Shown here: piece by piece, positions 1 through 7,562 of the stretch
Position numbering within the stretch: the first letter of the stretch is position 1
Layout: each line of letters opens with the position of its first letter
Assembly: GCF_002091635.1 (NCBI RefSeq)
Contig: NZ_BDAC01000002.1
Span: 62,001 to 126,000, forward strand
Source of the DNA: Pseudomonas indica NBRC 103045
GTDB lineage: Bacteria > Pseudomonadota > Gammaproteobacteria > Pseudomonadales > Pseudomonadaceae
Length of the DNA: 64,000 nt
Reading direction: 5' to 3'
Notes under the pieces: model-generated
The model's input: only the letters and a program-made list of their open reading frames with translations
Databases searched by the model: none
Told to the model about the DNA's origin: nothing
Translations under genes and position numbers: made by a program

Positions 1-460
1 CCATGATCAACGCCCGCGCCTCCTCGATACGGCCTTCGCGAATCAGCGGAATGATCTGGTTATCGCGCGTACTGGCGTTCAGCGCGCGGGTTTCTTCGAT
101 CTGCTCGAGGAGTTCGCGACCCTCCTGGTCATCCTTCAGGCCGGCGCGTAGGCGCTCCACCACCCGGTTGTTCTCTGCGGTAATGCGGCGGATTTCCGCT
201 TCGTATTCGGCACTCTGCGGACCAGTTTCCTGACTGATGGCCATCAGCAGTTCGGCACGCTGGGCATTGATGTTGATGCGCAGTTCCTGCACCGCCGAGA
301 TGCGCTCGAAGCTGCGCTTGAATTGCTCCTCCTCCGTCTCTTGTAACCCGACGAAGCGCTCGAGGGTGCTGTACATCAAGGTGCCGAAGCCGAGAATCAG
401 CACACCGAAAGCGAAAACCAGCTTGCTGCCGATGCGCAGATTCATCAGGTAATCGAGCAT
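1..460 (-). CDS. Methyl-accepting chemotaxis protein, N-terminal part (truncated by window edge)
   Basis: The frame stays open from the start to the window edge, so only about 153 N-terminal residues are visible. A short cytoplasmic N-terminus is followed by one hydrophobic helix (about residues 13-30, rich in V, F, L, I, G). After it comes a charged, heptad-like helical region, as in the four-helix-bundle ligand domain of chemoreceptors. HAMP and signalling domains would lie outside the window. It follows a CheW gene by about 19 bases in the same operon, which supports a receptor for this signalling complex. Two in-frame ATGs exist, at 466 and 460. The AAGGAG ribosome site is only 2 bases from the first and 8 from the second, so 460 is preferred. 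Receptor type is inferred, because the diagnostic C-terminal hairpin is not visible. Confidence 0.75.
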   Translation of the reverse strand, partial: MLDYLMNLRIGSKLVFAFGVLILGFGTLMYSTLERFVGLQETEEEQFKRSFERISAVQELRININAQRAELLMAISQETGPQSAEYEAEIRRITAENNRVVERLRAGLKDDQEGRELLEQIEETRALNASTRDNQIIPLIREGRIEEARALIM

Positions 461-479
461 GTTCATGTCTCCTTGCGCC

Positions 480-1091
480 CTATCCATCGATTTCCACGCG
501 CAGGCTGGCATCGCCCAGCAAGCGCGCACCATCCAATACCGTCCATTGCGTCGGTGTCACCCCGAGCAGATAGCTGGCCCGGACGCCGGTCAGGCTGGCC
601 ATGCCGCTCTGCAAGGTGGCTTTCTCCAAGGACTGGATGCCCAGTACCCGGTCGACCAGCAGACCGAATTCCATCGACTCGTCCTGCAGTACGACGAGGA
701 AGTTCTTGTCGGCCAGCCCGCTGACCGGCAATTCGAAGAGGATGCGCAGGTCCAGCACCGAGACGATGCGGCCGCGCACGTTGACGATACCCAGCACGTA
801 GGCGGGCGTTCCGGGTAACGGGGTGTACTGGGCGAGCGGCAGGACCTCCGCCACGTGCCGGCTCTCCACGGCATAGGTCTCGCCGCCGAGGCTGAACGCC
901 AGGACTTCCAGGAACGCATCCGGTACTTCCTGCTCCGGGCGCCGGGCCCATTCCCGGGTTCGTTCCAGCAGACGTTGCTCGCGTTCCTCGGCACTGAGGG
1001 CGAAGCCACTTTCGATGCGCCGCTCCAGCTCGTCCAGGCTTTGGCGGATGCGCGTCCAGGCCGCCGCATCACGGTTATCGGGGTTGGCCAC
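480..1091 (-). CDS. CheW-type coupling protein with N-terminal helical extension
   Basis: This 203-residue protein couples a chemoreceptor to a CheA kinase. The first 60 residues are charged and helical, an extension beyond the usual 150-residue CheW. The CheW fold follows, with AFSLGGETYAVES, a LPGTPAYVLGIVNVRGRIVS segment (conserved GxVNxRG) and a C-terminal LLVDRVLG strand. It starts inside the end of the upstream cheR-like gene (17-base overlap), implying translational coupling. The chemoreceptor gene follows immediately. The cheW-cheR-cheW arrangement resembles wspB-wspC-wspD of the Wsp surface-sensing system, but the receptor here is downstream rather than upstream. The exact pathway is therefore left open. 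Confidence 0.88.
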   Translation of the reverse strand: MANPDNRDAAAWTRIRQSLDELERRIESGFALSAEEREQRLLERTREWARRPEQEVPDAFLEVLAFSLGGETYAVESRHVAEVLPLAQYTPLPGTPAYVLGIVNVRGRIVSVLDLRILFELPVSGLADKNFLVVLQDESMEFGLLVDRVLGIQSLEKATLQSGMASLTGVRASYLLGVTPTQWTVLDGARLLGDASLRVEIDG

Positions 1092-2580
1092 GGCCCTGTT
1101 CCTCCCTGAGTTGTTCGCAGAGGCGCCGCAACTGGCCGCCGCTCATGCCATCGCCATGGGGAACCGGGGCGTCCTCCGGCAGCCGGACGAGCAGTTCCAG
1201 ACACACCCGCAAGGCCTTGTCGGCAGCGGCCGGGTTGCCTGCTTCACGCATCAGGCGGGCCTGCAGGAAATGCCCGAGGATGAAGTCCGGGTCCAGGTAG
1301 AGGGCTTTCTGCAGGGCCTGTCGGGCGGCCTTGGTGGAGCCGTTCTGGTGTGCGAGCAAGGCCAGCAGCCAATAGCAGGTCGCCGAGTCCGGCTCCAGGC
1401 TCAGGGCACGTTGCAGCCAGTTCTCGGCCTCGACCGCCTGTTGCTGGTCGGCCCAGCAACGCGCCATCAGTTGGCAGGCGCGGCTTTTCTCGGCCACGCC
1501 GAGGGATGGTAGCGACAGGTAGTCGAGCAGGTGTTGCCGGGCCTGGTCGTAATGGCCGCCGGCATAGGCCGCGCAGGCTTGTTCCCAATGACGCTCCGAT
1601 TGCGCCGGCGCCGCCAGGGGCTGTCGCTCCGGCTCGCTCCGAGGCACCGGAATGTGTGGGGCGATTGGAGCGCGACGTCGAGGCGTGGGGGCGTCGTACG
1701 TCGCCTCTGCACGCGGGCTGCTCGCTTGCTGCCGTACCAAAGCGTAGTTGCTGGCCGCCCAGCGCCCGCGCAGTCCGGCCTGGGTGGCGATGCCCGCCTC
1801 CACCGCGCTGAGCAACAGCAGACCGTCGTCGCTCAGGCAACGGAGCAAGCCTTCCAGCGCCTTCGTGGCCTGTTCCGGGGAGAAATACATCAGCACGTTG
1901 CGGCAGAGAATCAGGTCCAGGCCGGCGAAGCCCTGGCTCGGGTTGGGCAAGGCGCCGCTGGCCAGGTTGTAGCGGACGAAACGGATGCGTCCGCGCCAGG
2001 CCGGCTTGACCCGCCAGCCACGCCCTTCGGCCTGGAAGAAGCGCGTGGTGAACAGCTCGTCGTTATGACGCAGGGCATTGCGGCCGTAACGGCCCTGCTC
2101 CGCCACGTTCAGGAAGCTGGCATTGATGTCACTGGCGATCAGCTCGAGGTTCCAGCGTGTGCGCTCGGCACCGAGCAGATCGTCGAGAAGGAACAGCAGG
2201 CTGTAGGCCTCTTCGCCGGTACAGCAGCCCGCGCTCCAGACCCGCAGGTGGCGCGAACCCTCCTGGCGGCGACGCATCAGCAGCGGTGCCAGGAACTCGT
2301 AGGCCAGCCAGTCGAAGACGTCCGGGTCGCGGAGGAAATAGGTTTCGCCGACGGTCAGCGCCGGCGTCAGGCTTTGAATCCGGCCGTCGTCCCACTCGCT
2401 GGCAGCCAGCTCGGCCAGCCAGCCGGCCGGGTTGTCGATGTCCTGTTCCAGCGCCAGGAGACGCAGGCGCTTGAGCAGTTCGTCCGGCCGTGCGCCATAG
2501 TCGCTCCCCAGGTGCCGGTGAACCTTGCGCACCAGGGCATCGAGCACGATGCCGGAACCCTGCGACTCAGGGCGAATCAT
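1075..2580 (-). CDS. CheR-type chemoreceptor methyltransferase with C-terminal TPR repeats
   Basis: This 501-residue protein is predicted to methylate glutamates on the cluster's chemoreceptor using S-adenosylmethionine. Residues of about 1-270 form the CheR region: a helical N-domain, TVGETYFLRDP, the SAM-binding loop SAGCCTGEEAYSL and the LILCRNVLMYF motif. A proline-rich linker leads to three or so tetratricopeptide repeats (for example YWLLALLAHQNGSTKAARQA and the following ALYLDPDFILGH). CheR fused to TPRs is typical of alternative-function systems such as WspC. The chosen ATG at 2580 begins MIRPESQ and overlaps the preceding cheW by 14 bases. The longer frame to 2652 lies inside that cheW and was rejected. 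Confidence 0.9.
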   Translation of the reverse strand: MIRPESQGSGIVLDALVRKVHRHLGSDYGARPDELLKRLRLLALEQDIDNPAGWLAELAASEWDDGRIQSLTPALTVGETYFLRDPDVFDWLAYEFLAPLLMRRRQEGSRHLRVWSAGCCTGEEAYSLLFLLDDLLGAERTRWNLELIASDINASFLNVAEQGRYGRNALRHNDELFTTRFFQAEGRGWRVKPAWRGRIRFVRYNLASGALPNPSQGFAGLDLILCRNVLMYFSPEQATKALEGLLRCLSDDGLLLLSAVEAGIATQAGLRGRWAASNYALVRQQASSPRAEATYDAPTPRRRAPIAPHIPVPRSEPERQPLAAPAQSERHWEQACAAYAGGHYDQARQHLLDYLSLPSLGVAEKSRACQLMARCWADQQQAVEAENWLQRALSLEPDSATCYWLLALLAHQNGSTKAARQALQKALYLDPDFILGHFLQARLMREAGNPAAADKALRVCLELLVRLPEDAPVPHGDGMSGGQLRRLCEQLREEQGRGQPR

Positions 2581-3040
2581 CGGCGGACTCCCGATTCTGC
2601 AAGGCGCTGTCCAGCAAGGCTTCGTCGCTCTCGGAGAGCAGGCGCTCGACATCCTGGATCAACAGCAGCCCTTCGGCGGTCCGCACGACGCCGCTCAGCA
2701 ATTCGCTGGGAACACTGGGGTGCGGGGCAGGTTGGAAGTCTTCGGCGACGCAGACAGTGACCGTCTCCACCGCGTCCACCGGCACCACCAGTTGACGCCG
2801 CTGGGTCTGCAGCCATAGATAGGGTTGCCAGAGCGCGGCCGGAGGCGAATCCCAATCGAAACGCCGTGCCAGATCGATCACCGGCAGGATGCTGCCGCGC
2901 ACGTTGACCAATCCGCTGACCGTCGCCGGCGCGCCGGGCAGCGGCGTACCGACCAGCGCCGGCAGGACTCTGACCACTGTTTCCAGGGTAACCGCAAGGC
3001 GATGTCCAGACAGCCAGAACGGCAACACCTGTGCATGCAT
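2567..3040 (-). CDS. CheW-type coupling protein
   Basis: This 157-residue single-domain CheW is the first visible gene of the chemosensory operon. Visible family features are LVGTPLPGAPATVSGLVNVR followed by GSILPVIDLARRF, and later VPVDAVETV and ERLLSESDE. It would bridge receptor and CheA kinase. The ATG at 3040 has an AAGGAAG ribosome site five bases upstream. Having two different CheW proteins in one cluster is normal for Wsp-like systems. No promoter was identified in the 190 bases before it, which are shared with the divergent copper chaperone gene. Confidence 0.88.
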   Translation of the reverse strand: MHAQVLPFWLSGHRLAVTLETVVRVLPALVGTPLPGAPATVSGLVNVRGSILPVIDLARRFDWDSPPAALWQPYLWLQTQRRQLVVPVDAVETVTVCVAEDFQPAPHPSVPSELLSGVVRTAEGLLLIQDVERLLSESDEALLDSALQNRESADDSP

Positions 3041-3229
3041 GAAGGCTTCCTTGTCGCGATATCTACCCCTTCACCCTAGCTCAAGGTCTGTAGGCGTCCA
3101 GCCGGCCAGTGGAACGTATCAGTGCGCCAAAAGCAGGTTTCTGCGCTACCCGGTCGCATCCATGTGGACGGCCACACGTGCTAAGGTTGCGCCGGTTCTC
3201 AACCACGGACTTCAAGGAGCGCAGGCAAG

Positions 3230-3694
3230 ATGCGATTTCGTCTATTGGCTACCACGGTGCTGGCACTGTTCTGCGGCGTTGCCCCGGCCCATGAATTCGA
3301 AGTGGGCTCACTGGAAATCGATCATCCCTGGTCACGCGCGCTGCCGCCCAATGCACCGGCGGGCGCCGCTTATTTCACCATCGTCAACAAGGGCGAAGAA
3401 AACGACCGGCTGGTTGGCGTGCAGACGCCCAAGGCGGGCAGCGCCATGCTGCACACCACGGTCCAGATCGGTGAAATGATGAAGATGCAGCATCTGGATT
3501 CCATCGCCATCCCGGCGGGCGGCAAAGTGGAATTCAAGCCCAACGGCAATCACGTGATGCTGATGGGGCTGAAAGAGCCGCTGGTGGACGGCGAGCGCTT
3601 CCCCCTCACCCTGGAATTCGAAAAAGCCGGCAAGGTCGAGGTGGAAGTGGTGGTCGGCCCGGCTGCGGAAGAACAGTCGCCCCACCACCACTGA
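3230..3694 (+). CDS. PCu(A)C periplasmic copper chaperone
   Basis: This 154-residue secreted protein delivers Cu(I) in the periplasm, in known cases to the CuA site of cytochrome oxidase. A signal peptide covers residues 1-20, with cleavage predicted after APA. The full PCuAC metal motif is present: His75, ten residues, Met86, twenty-one residues, then His108-x-Met110. A His-rich tail (PHHH) ends the protein. An AAGGAG site precedes the ATG by 11 bases. It is a single gene, divergent from the chemotaxis cluster and convergent with a VOC-fold gene whose stop lies seven bases away. There is no neighbouring Sco or oxidase gene, so the partner is unknown. Confidence 0.92.
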   Translation: MRFRLLATTVLALFCGVAPAHEFEVGSLEIDHPWSRALPPNAPAGAAYFTIVNKGEENDRLVGVQTPKAGSAMLHTTVQIGEMMKMQHLDSIAIPAGGKVEFKPNGNHVMLMGLKEPLVDGERFPLTLEFEKAGKVEVEVVVGPAAEEQSPHHH

Positions 3695-3700
3695 AATGAG

Positions 3701-4090
3701 TCAGCCGTTCGCCTCCGGGTAACGGCTGACCTCGATCAGGTTGCCATCGGGGTCGCGGAAATACACCGACTCGATGGGGCCCAATGCGCCGGTCCGTGCG
3801 ACCGGCCCCTCCTCCACGTCGATCTTCTGCTCCTTCAGGTGCGCCAGCACCCTGTCCAGCGGCCAACACGTGATCAGGCAGAGATCGATCGCTCCGGCCG
3901 TGGGGCGGGCGGCCTTCGGCTCGAACTCGCGACCGACCTGATGCAGATTGAATTTTTGCTGGCCGAAGACCAGGGCACTGCGTCCCTGGCCGAAGGTTTC
4001 GTGGCGCATCCCCAGCACCCGCTCGTAGAACGCAACGGTACGTGGAATGTCGGCGACAGTGAGAACCAGATGGTCGAGACGTTCGATCAT
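3701..4090 (-). CDS. VOC-fold (glyoxalase/dioxygenase superfamily) protein
   Basis: This 129-residue protein has two beta-alpha-beta-beta-beta repeats of the vicinal-oxygen-chelate fold. It opens with RLDHLVLTVADIPRTVAFY and ends with IESVYFRDPDGNLIEVSRY, carrying the metal-ligand His7 and a C-terminal Glu. The central part (LCLITCWPLDRVLAHLKEQ) resembles virulence-protein or glyoxalase-like members. The substrate cannot be deduced. The start overlaps the stop of the upstream TRIC-type channel gene by four bases (ATGA), so the two are translationally coupled. Glutathione reductase lies just upstream, which hints at a thiol or electrophile detoxification role, but that is inference. Confidence 0.85.
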   Translation of the reverse strand: MIERLDHLVLTVADIPRTVAFYERVLGMRHETFGQGRSALVFGQQKFNLHQVGREFEPKAARPTAGAIDLCLITCWPLDRVLAHLKEQKIDVEEGPVARTGALGPIESVYFRDPDGNLIEVSRYPEANG

Positions 4091-4713
4091 GTGTATCGGT
4101 CCAGAAGGTGGAAACGGGGTAACGACAGGTGCCAGCGGATCGCCGCCAGGCGGGTGAACAGCACCACCAGCATGGCGATGCCGGTGTCCAGCCAGTGCGG
4201 CGTCCCCAGTTCACGCAGGGTGATGAACACCAGGGAGCCAAGGATGCAGGCCGTGGCGTAGATTTCCTTGTGGAAGATCAGCGGAATCTCGTTGCAGATC
4301 ACATCGCGCATTACGCCACCGGCCACGCCAGTCATGACGCCCATGATCACCGCCGTGCTGAGCGGCACCTGATGCTGCAGGGCCACTTCGGTACCGATGA
4401 CGGTGAACACGGCCAGGCCAAAGGCGTCGGCCACCAGCAGGCCGGTCTCGTGGATCGGTCGGGTCAGGCGCACCCACACCACTGTCCCGACCGCCGCCAG
4501 GGAGGCGACCAGAATGTAGGTGTCGTCGCGGATCCAACTGACCGGGTGATTGTCGAGGATCAGGTCGCGCAAAGTGCCGCCGCCCAGGGCGGTGACGATG
4601 GCGATCACCAGCACGCCGAACAGGTCCATGGACTTGCGCCCGGCCATCAGCGCCCCCGTGATGGCGAAGACGGCGACACCGAACAGGTCGGAGAAATAGA
4701 ACAGGTTCTCCAT
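4087..4713 (-). CDS. TRIC-type (UPF0126/YadS-YicG) cation channel membrane protein
   Basis: This 208-residue integral membrane protein shows about seven hydrophobic segments arranged as a tandem repeat. The repeat motifs GALMAGRKSMDLFGV and GGGTLRDLILDN in the first half are echoed by VTGVAGG-like GVMRDVICNEIPLI in the second. This GG(x)(L/M)RD pattern is diagnostic of prokaryotic trimeric intracellular cation channel homologues, formerly UPF0126, which form K+-selective homotrimers. It starts five bases after the end of the glutathione reductase gene and overlaps the following VOC gene by four bases. The three are probably one operon. Physiological role in bacteria is uncertain. Confidence 0.88.
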   Translation of the reverse strand: MENLFYFSDLFGVAVFAITGALMAGRKSMDLFGVLVIAIVTALGGGTLRDLILDNHPVSWIRDDTYILVASLAAVGTVVWVRLTRPIHETGLLVADAFGLAVFTVIGTEVALQHQVPLSTAVIMGVMTGVAGGVMRDVICNEIPLIFHKEIYATACILGSLVFITLRELGTPHWLDTGIAMLVVLFTRLAAIRWHLSLPRFHLLDRYT

Positions 4714-4717
4714 GTCC

Positions 4718-6076
4718 TCAGATCGCCGTCGGGATGCGCATGGTGACGAACTCTTCGGCCGCCGTGGGGTGGATGCCGATGGTGTCGTCGAATACCCGCT
4801 TGGTGGCGCCGGCCTTCAGCGCCACGGCCAGCCCCTGGATGATCTCGCCGGCTTCCGGGCCGACCATGTGGCAGCCCAGCACGCGGTCGCTCTCGGCATC
4901 CACCACCAGCTTCATCAGAGTGCGTTCGAGGCTGTCGGTGAGGGTCAGCTTCATCGGTCGGAAGCGGCTCTCGTAGACCGTCACCTTATGCCCCGCCTCC
5001 CGTGCCTGCTCCTCGGTCATCCCGACGGTGGCGATGTTCGGTAGGCTGAAGACCGCGGTGGGAATCGTCTGGTAATCCACCGGGCGGTATTCCTCGGGCT
5101 TGAACAAGTGCCGCGCGACCGCCATGCCTTCGGCCAGCGCGACGGGGGTCAGTTGCACCCGGCCGATCACGTCGCCGATGGCGAACACCGAAGGCTCGCT
5201 GGTGCGGTACGCCTCGTCCACCTGGATGAAGCCGCGCTCGTCGAGGCGGATGTCGAGATTTTCCAGGCCGAGGTTGTCCAGCATCGGGCGGCGGCCGGTG
5301 GCGTAGAACACGCAGTCGGTTTCCAGCACCCGGCCGTCCTTGAGGGTCGCGGCCAGGCTGCCGTCGGGCCGTTTGTCGATGCGGGCGATGTCGGCATTGA
5401 ATTGCAGGTCCATGCCTTTCTTCAGCAACTCGTCGCGCAGGTGGACACGCACGGCCTTGTCGAAGCCGCGCAGGAACAGGTCGCGGCGGTACAGCAGCGA
5501 AGTGCTGGCGCCCAATCCGTTGAAGATGGAAGCGAACTCCACCGCGATATATCCCCCGCCCACCACCAGCACACGCTTCGGCAATTCGGGTAGGTAGAAG
5601 GCATCGTTGGAGTCGATGGCGTGCTCGCGTCCGGGAATGTCGGGAATCTGCGGCCAGCCACCGGTGGCGATCAGGATGTTGGCAGCGCTGTAGCGTTGCC
5701 CGTCGACTTCGACGGTGTGGGCATCGCACAGATGGGCGTGGCCTTCCAGCAGGGTGACGCCGTTATCCAACAGCAGGTTACGGTAGATGCCGTTGAGGCG
5801 TTGGATTTCACGGTTCTTGTTGGCGATCAGGCTCGGCCAGTCGAACACCGGCTCCCCCGTGCTCCAACCGTAGCCGCGCGCCTGTTCGAAGTCTTCCGCG
5901 TAGTGGGCGCCGTAGACCAGCAGTTTCTTCGGCACGCAGCCGACGTTGACGCAGGTGCCGCCCAGGTAGCGACTCTCGGCCACCGCCACGCGGGCGCCGA
6001 AGCCGGCCGAGAAACGCGCCGCCCGCACACCGCCGGAGCCGGCGCCGATCACGAATAGGTCGAAGTCAAAAGCCAT
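4718..6076 (-). CDS. gor: Glutathione-disulfide reductase
   Basis: This 452-residue flavoprotein reduces glutathione disulfide with NADPH in the cytoplasm. Visible motifs are the FAD-binding [14 protein letters not shown] (from residue 11), the redox pair Cys42/Cys47 in [13 protein letters not shown], and the NADPH-site [13 protein letters not shown] with basic YRRDLF. There is also a second FAD motif YATGRRP...VFAIGDV and the C-terminal catalytic IHPTAAEEF. The ATG at 6076 has an AAGGAG site nine bases upstream; the longer frame to 6112 lacks one. It is followed after four bases by the TRIC channel and VOC genes. A divergent VOC gene begins about 100 bases away, making a small glutathione-linked cluster. 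Confidence 0.96.
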   Translation of the reverse strand: MAFDFDLFVIGAGSGGVRAARFSAGFGARVAVAESRYLGGTCVNVGCVPKKLLVYGAHYAEDFEQARGYGWSTGEPVFDWPSLIANKNREIQRLNGIYRNLLLDNGVTLLEGHAHLCDAHTVEVDGQRYSAANILIATGGWPQIPDIPGREHAIDSNDAFYLPELPKRVLVVGGGYIAVEFASIFNGLGASTSLLYRRDLFLRGFDKAVRVHLRDELLKKGMDLQFNADIARIDKRPDGSLAATLKDGRVLETDCVFYATGRRPMLDNLGLENLDIRLDERGFIQVDEAYRTSEPSVFAIGDVIGRVQLTPVALAEGMAVARHLFKPEEYRPVDYQTIPTAVFSLPNIATVGMTEEQAREAGHKVTVYESRFRPMKLTLTDSLERTLMKLVVDAESDRVLGCHMVGPEAGEIIQGLAVALKAGATKRVFDDTIGIHPTAAEEFVTMRIPTAI

Positions 6077-6174
6077 CGCTGTTCTCCTTTTCAGGCCGCC
6101 AGCATAGCGCAAGAGAACCCTGGCACCGCACTTCGACCTAAGCTTCAGGTTGTCTTGCCGGAGGAGAAAGAGCC

Positions 6175-6597
6175 ATGCGTCCCACCCTCACCCATCTAGC
6201 CTTGCATGTGCCGGACCTGGACGCCTGTATCCGTTTCTATGAAGAGTTCTGCGGCATGCGGGTGTTCCACGAGCGCGCCGGCAAGGGTTCGCGCATCGTG
6301 TGGATGGCCGAACCGGGCAAGGAGCACAGCTTCATCTTCGTGATTATGCCGGGAGGACAAGACCGCCATCTGGCCGCAGACGACTACAGTCATTTCGGTT
6401 TCGCGCTGGACAGCCGCGAAGCGGTGGATGCCATCGCGCAGAAGGCGGATGCTGCCGGTTGCCTGATCTGGCCGCCACGCGACGAGCCCTATCCGGTGGG
6501 GTATTACTGCGGCCTGCGCGACCCGGCGGGCAATTACGTCGAGTTCAGCTACGGGCAGCCGCTCGGACCTGGCTCGGAAGCCATGCCGATCCCCTAG
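6175..6597 (+). CDS. VOC-family glyoxalase-like protein
   Basis: This 140-residue VOC-fold protein is divergent from gor. It shows [20 protein letters not shown] at the N-terminus with candidate metal ligand His8, and [17 protein letters not shown] at the C-terminus with a candidate ligand Glu. The order HVPDLD...[10 protein letters not shown] is typical of lactoylglutathione-lyase-like proteins. It lacks the longer GloA signature, so it is called only to superfamily level. A GGAGGAGAAAG ribosome site sits just before the ATG. Its location beside glutathione reductase suggests a glutathione-conjugate or methylglyoxal-type substrate, as inference. Confidence 0.87.
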   Translation: MRPTLTHLALHVPDLDACIRFYEEFCGMRVFHERAGKGSRIVWMAEPGKEHSFIFVIMPGGQDRHLAADDYSHFGFALDSREAVDAIAQKADAAGCLIWPPRDEPYPVGYYCGLRDPAGNYVEFSYGQPLGPGSEAMPIP

Positions 6598-6611
6598 GCT
6601 TCCCTAGAACG

Positions 6612-6637
6612 ACAAAGGGAGCGAATCCTTCGCTCCC
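6612..6637 (-). terminator. Probable rho-independent terminator of galU
   Basis: A 9-bp perfect stem (6617-6625 with 6629-6637, loop TCC) lies between convergent genes. Reading on the minus strand it is followed by a short TTTGTC tract, so it most likely ends galU transcripts. The T-tract is weak. Confidence 0.5.
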
Positions 6638-6659
6638 CCTGGTCGCCAACCGGTCAGGC

Positions 6660-7499
6660 TTAAAACGCCTTGCCCGGCTTGTAGAAGTGCTCGAAACAGA
6701 AGTTGGTGGCTTCGATGTAGCCTTCCGCGCTACCGCAGTCGAAACGCTGGCCCTTGAACTTGTAGGCCAGCACGCAGCCATCCTGGGCCTGCTTCATCAG
6801 GGCGTCGGTGATCTGGATTTCACCGCCCTTGCCCGGCTCGGTCTGCTCGATCAGCTCGAAGATATCCGGGGTCAGGATGTAGCGGCCGATGATCGCCAGG
6901 TTGGACGGGGCGTCTTCCGGCTTGGGCTTCTCCACCATGGTGTTCACCCGGTAGATGTCGTCGCGGATCATTTCGCCGGCAATCACGCCGTACTTGTTGG
7001 TCTCTTCCGGCGGCACTTCCTCGATGGCGACGATGGAGCAGCGGAACTGGTTGTACAGCTTGACCATCTGGCTGAGAACGCCGTCGCCGTGCAGGTTGAA
7101 GCAGAGGTCGTCGGCCAGGACCACGGCGAACGGCTCATCGCCGATCAGCGGACGGCCGCTGAGGATGGCATGGCCGAGGCCCTTCATTTCGATCTGGCGG
7201 GTATAGGAGAAGGTGCACTCGTCGATCAGGCGACGAATCCCGACCAGGTACTTTTCCTTGTCGGTGTTGCGAATCTGGTGTTCCAGCTCATAGCTGATGT
7301 CGAAGTGGTCTTCCAGCGAGCGCTTGCCGCGCCCGGTGACCATGGCGATCTGCGACAAACCTGCCTGCAAGGCTTCTTCGACCCCGTACTGGATCAGTGG
7401 CTTGTTCACCACTGGGAGCATTTCCTTGGGCATGGCCTTGGTGGCAGGTAGGAAGCGAGTGCCATAACCGGCAGCGGGAAACAGGCATTTCTTGATCAT
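6660..7499 (-). CDS. galU: UTP-glucose-1-phosphate uridylyltransferase
   Basis: This 279-residue enzyme makes UDP-glucose from UTP and glucose-1-phosphate for LPS core, exopolysaccharide and trehalose-type pathways. The N-terminus KCLFPAAGYGTRFLPATKAM carries the nucleotide-binding GxGxRxLPxTK signature. MPKEMLPVVNKPLIQY, FAVVLADD and MVEKP further match GalU. Full length for the family. The upstream neighbour, ugd, consumes the UDP-glucose product. A terminator-like hairpin lies between the two, so galU may have its own promoter close to its start. Confidence 0.97.
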   Translation of the reverse strand: MIKKCLFPAAGYGTRFLPATKAMPKEMLPVVNKPLIQYGVEEALQAGLSQIAMVTGRGKRSLEDHFDISYELEHQIRNTDKEKYLVGIRRLIDECTFSYTRQIEMKGLGHAILSGRPLIGDEPFAVVLADDLCFNLHGDGVLSQMVKLYNQFRCSIVAIEEVPPEETNKYGVIAGEMIRDDIYRVNTMVEKPKPEDAPSNLAIIGRYILTPDIFELIEQTEPGKGGEIQITDALMKQAQDGCVLAYKFKGQRFDCGSAEGYIEATNFCFEHFYKPGKAF

Positions 7500-7530
7500 G
7501 AGAGTCCTTAGGACGGCGGAGTATCCGGTG

Positions 7531-7562
7531 ATAAAACAACGCCGCCCGTATCTCAGGCGGCG
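7531..7562 (-). terminator. Rho-independent terminator overlapping the ugd stop codon
   Basis: On the minus strand a 7-bp CGCCGCC/GGCGGCG stem (7540-7546 with 7556-7562) has the TGA stop of ugd in its loop. It is followed by TTGTTTTAT. The overlap of stop codon and hairpin means ribosomes finishing ugd could melt or mask the structure. Confidence 0.6.

Noticed and set aside
480-3040. Assigning wspB, wspC and wspD names
   Set aside because: The order of CheW and CheR genes agrees, but the receptor is in a different place, and the kinase and diguanylate cyclase genes are not visible.
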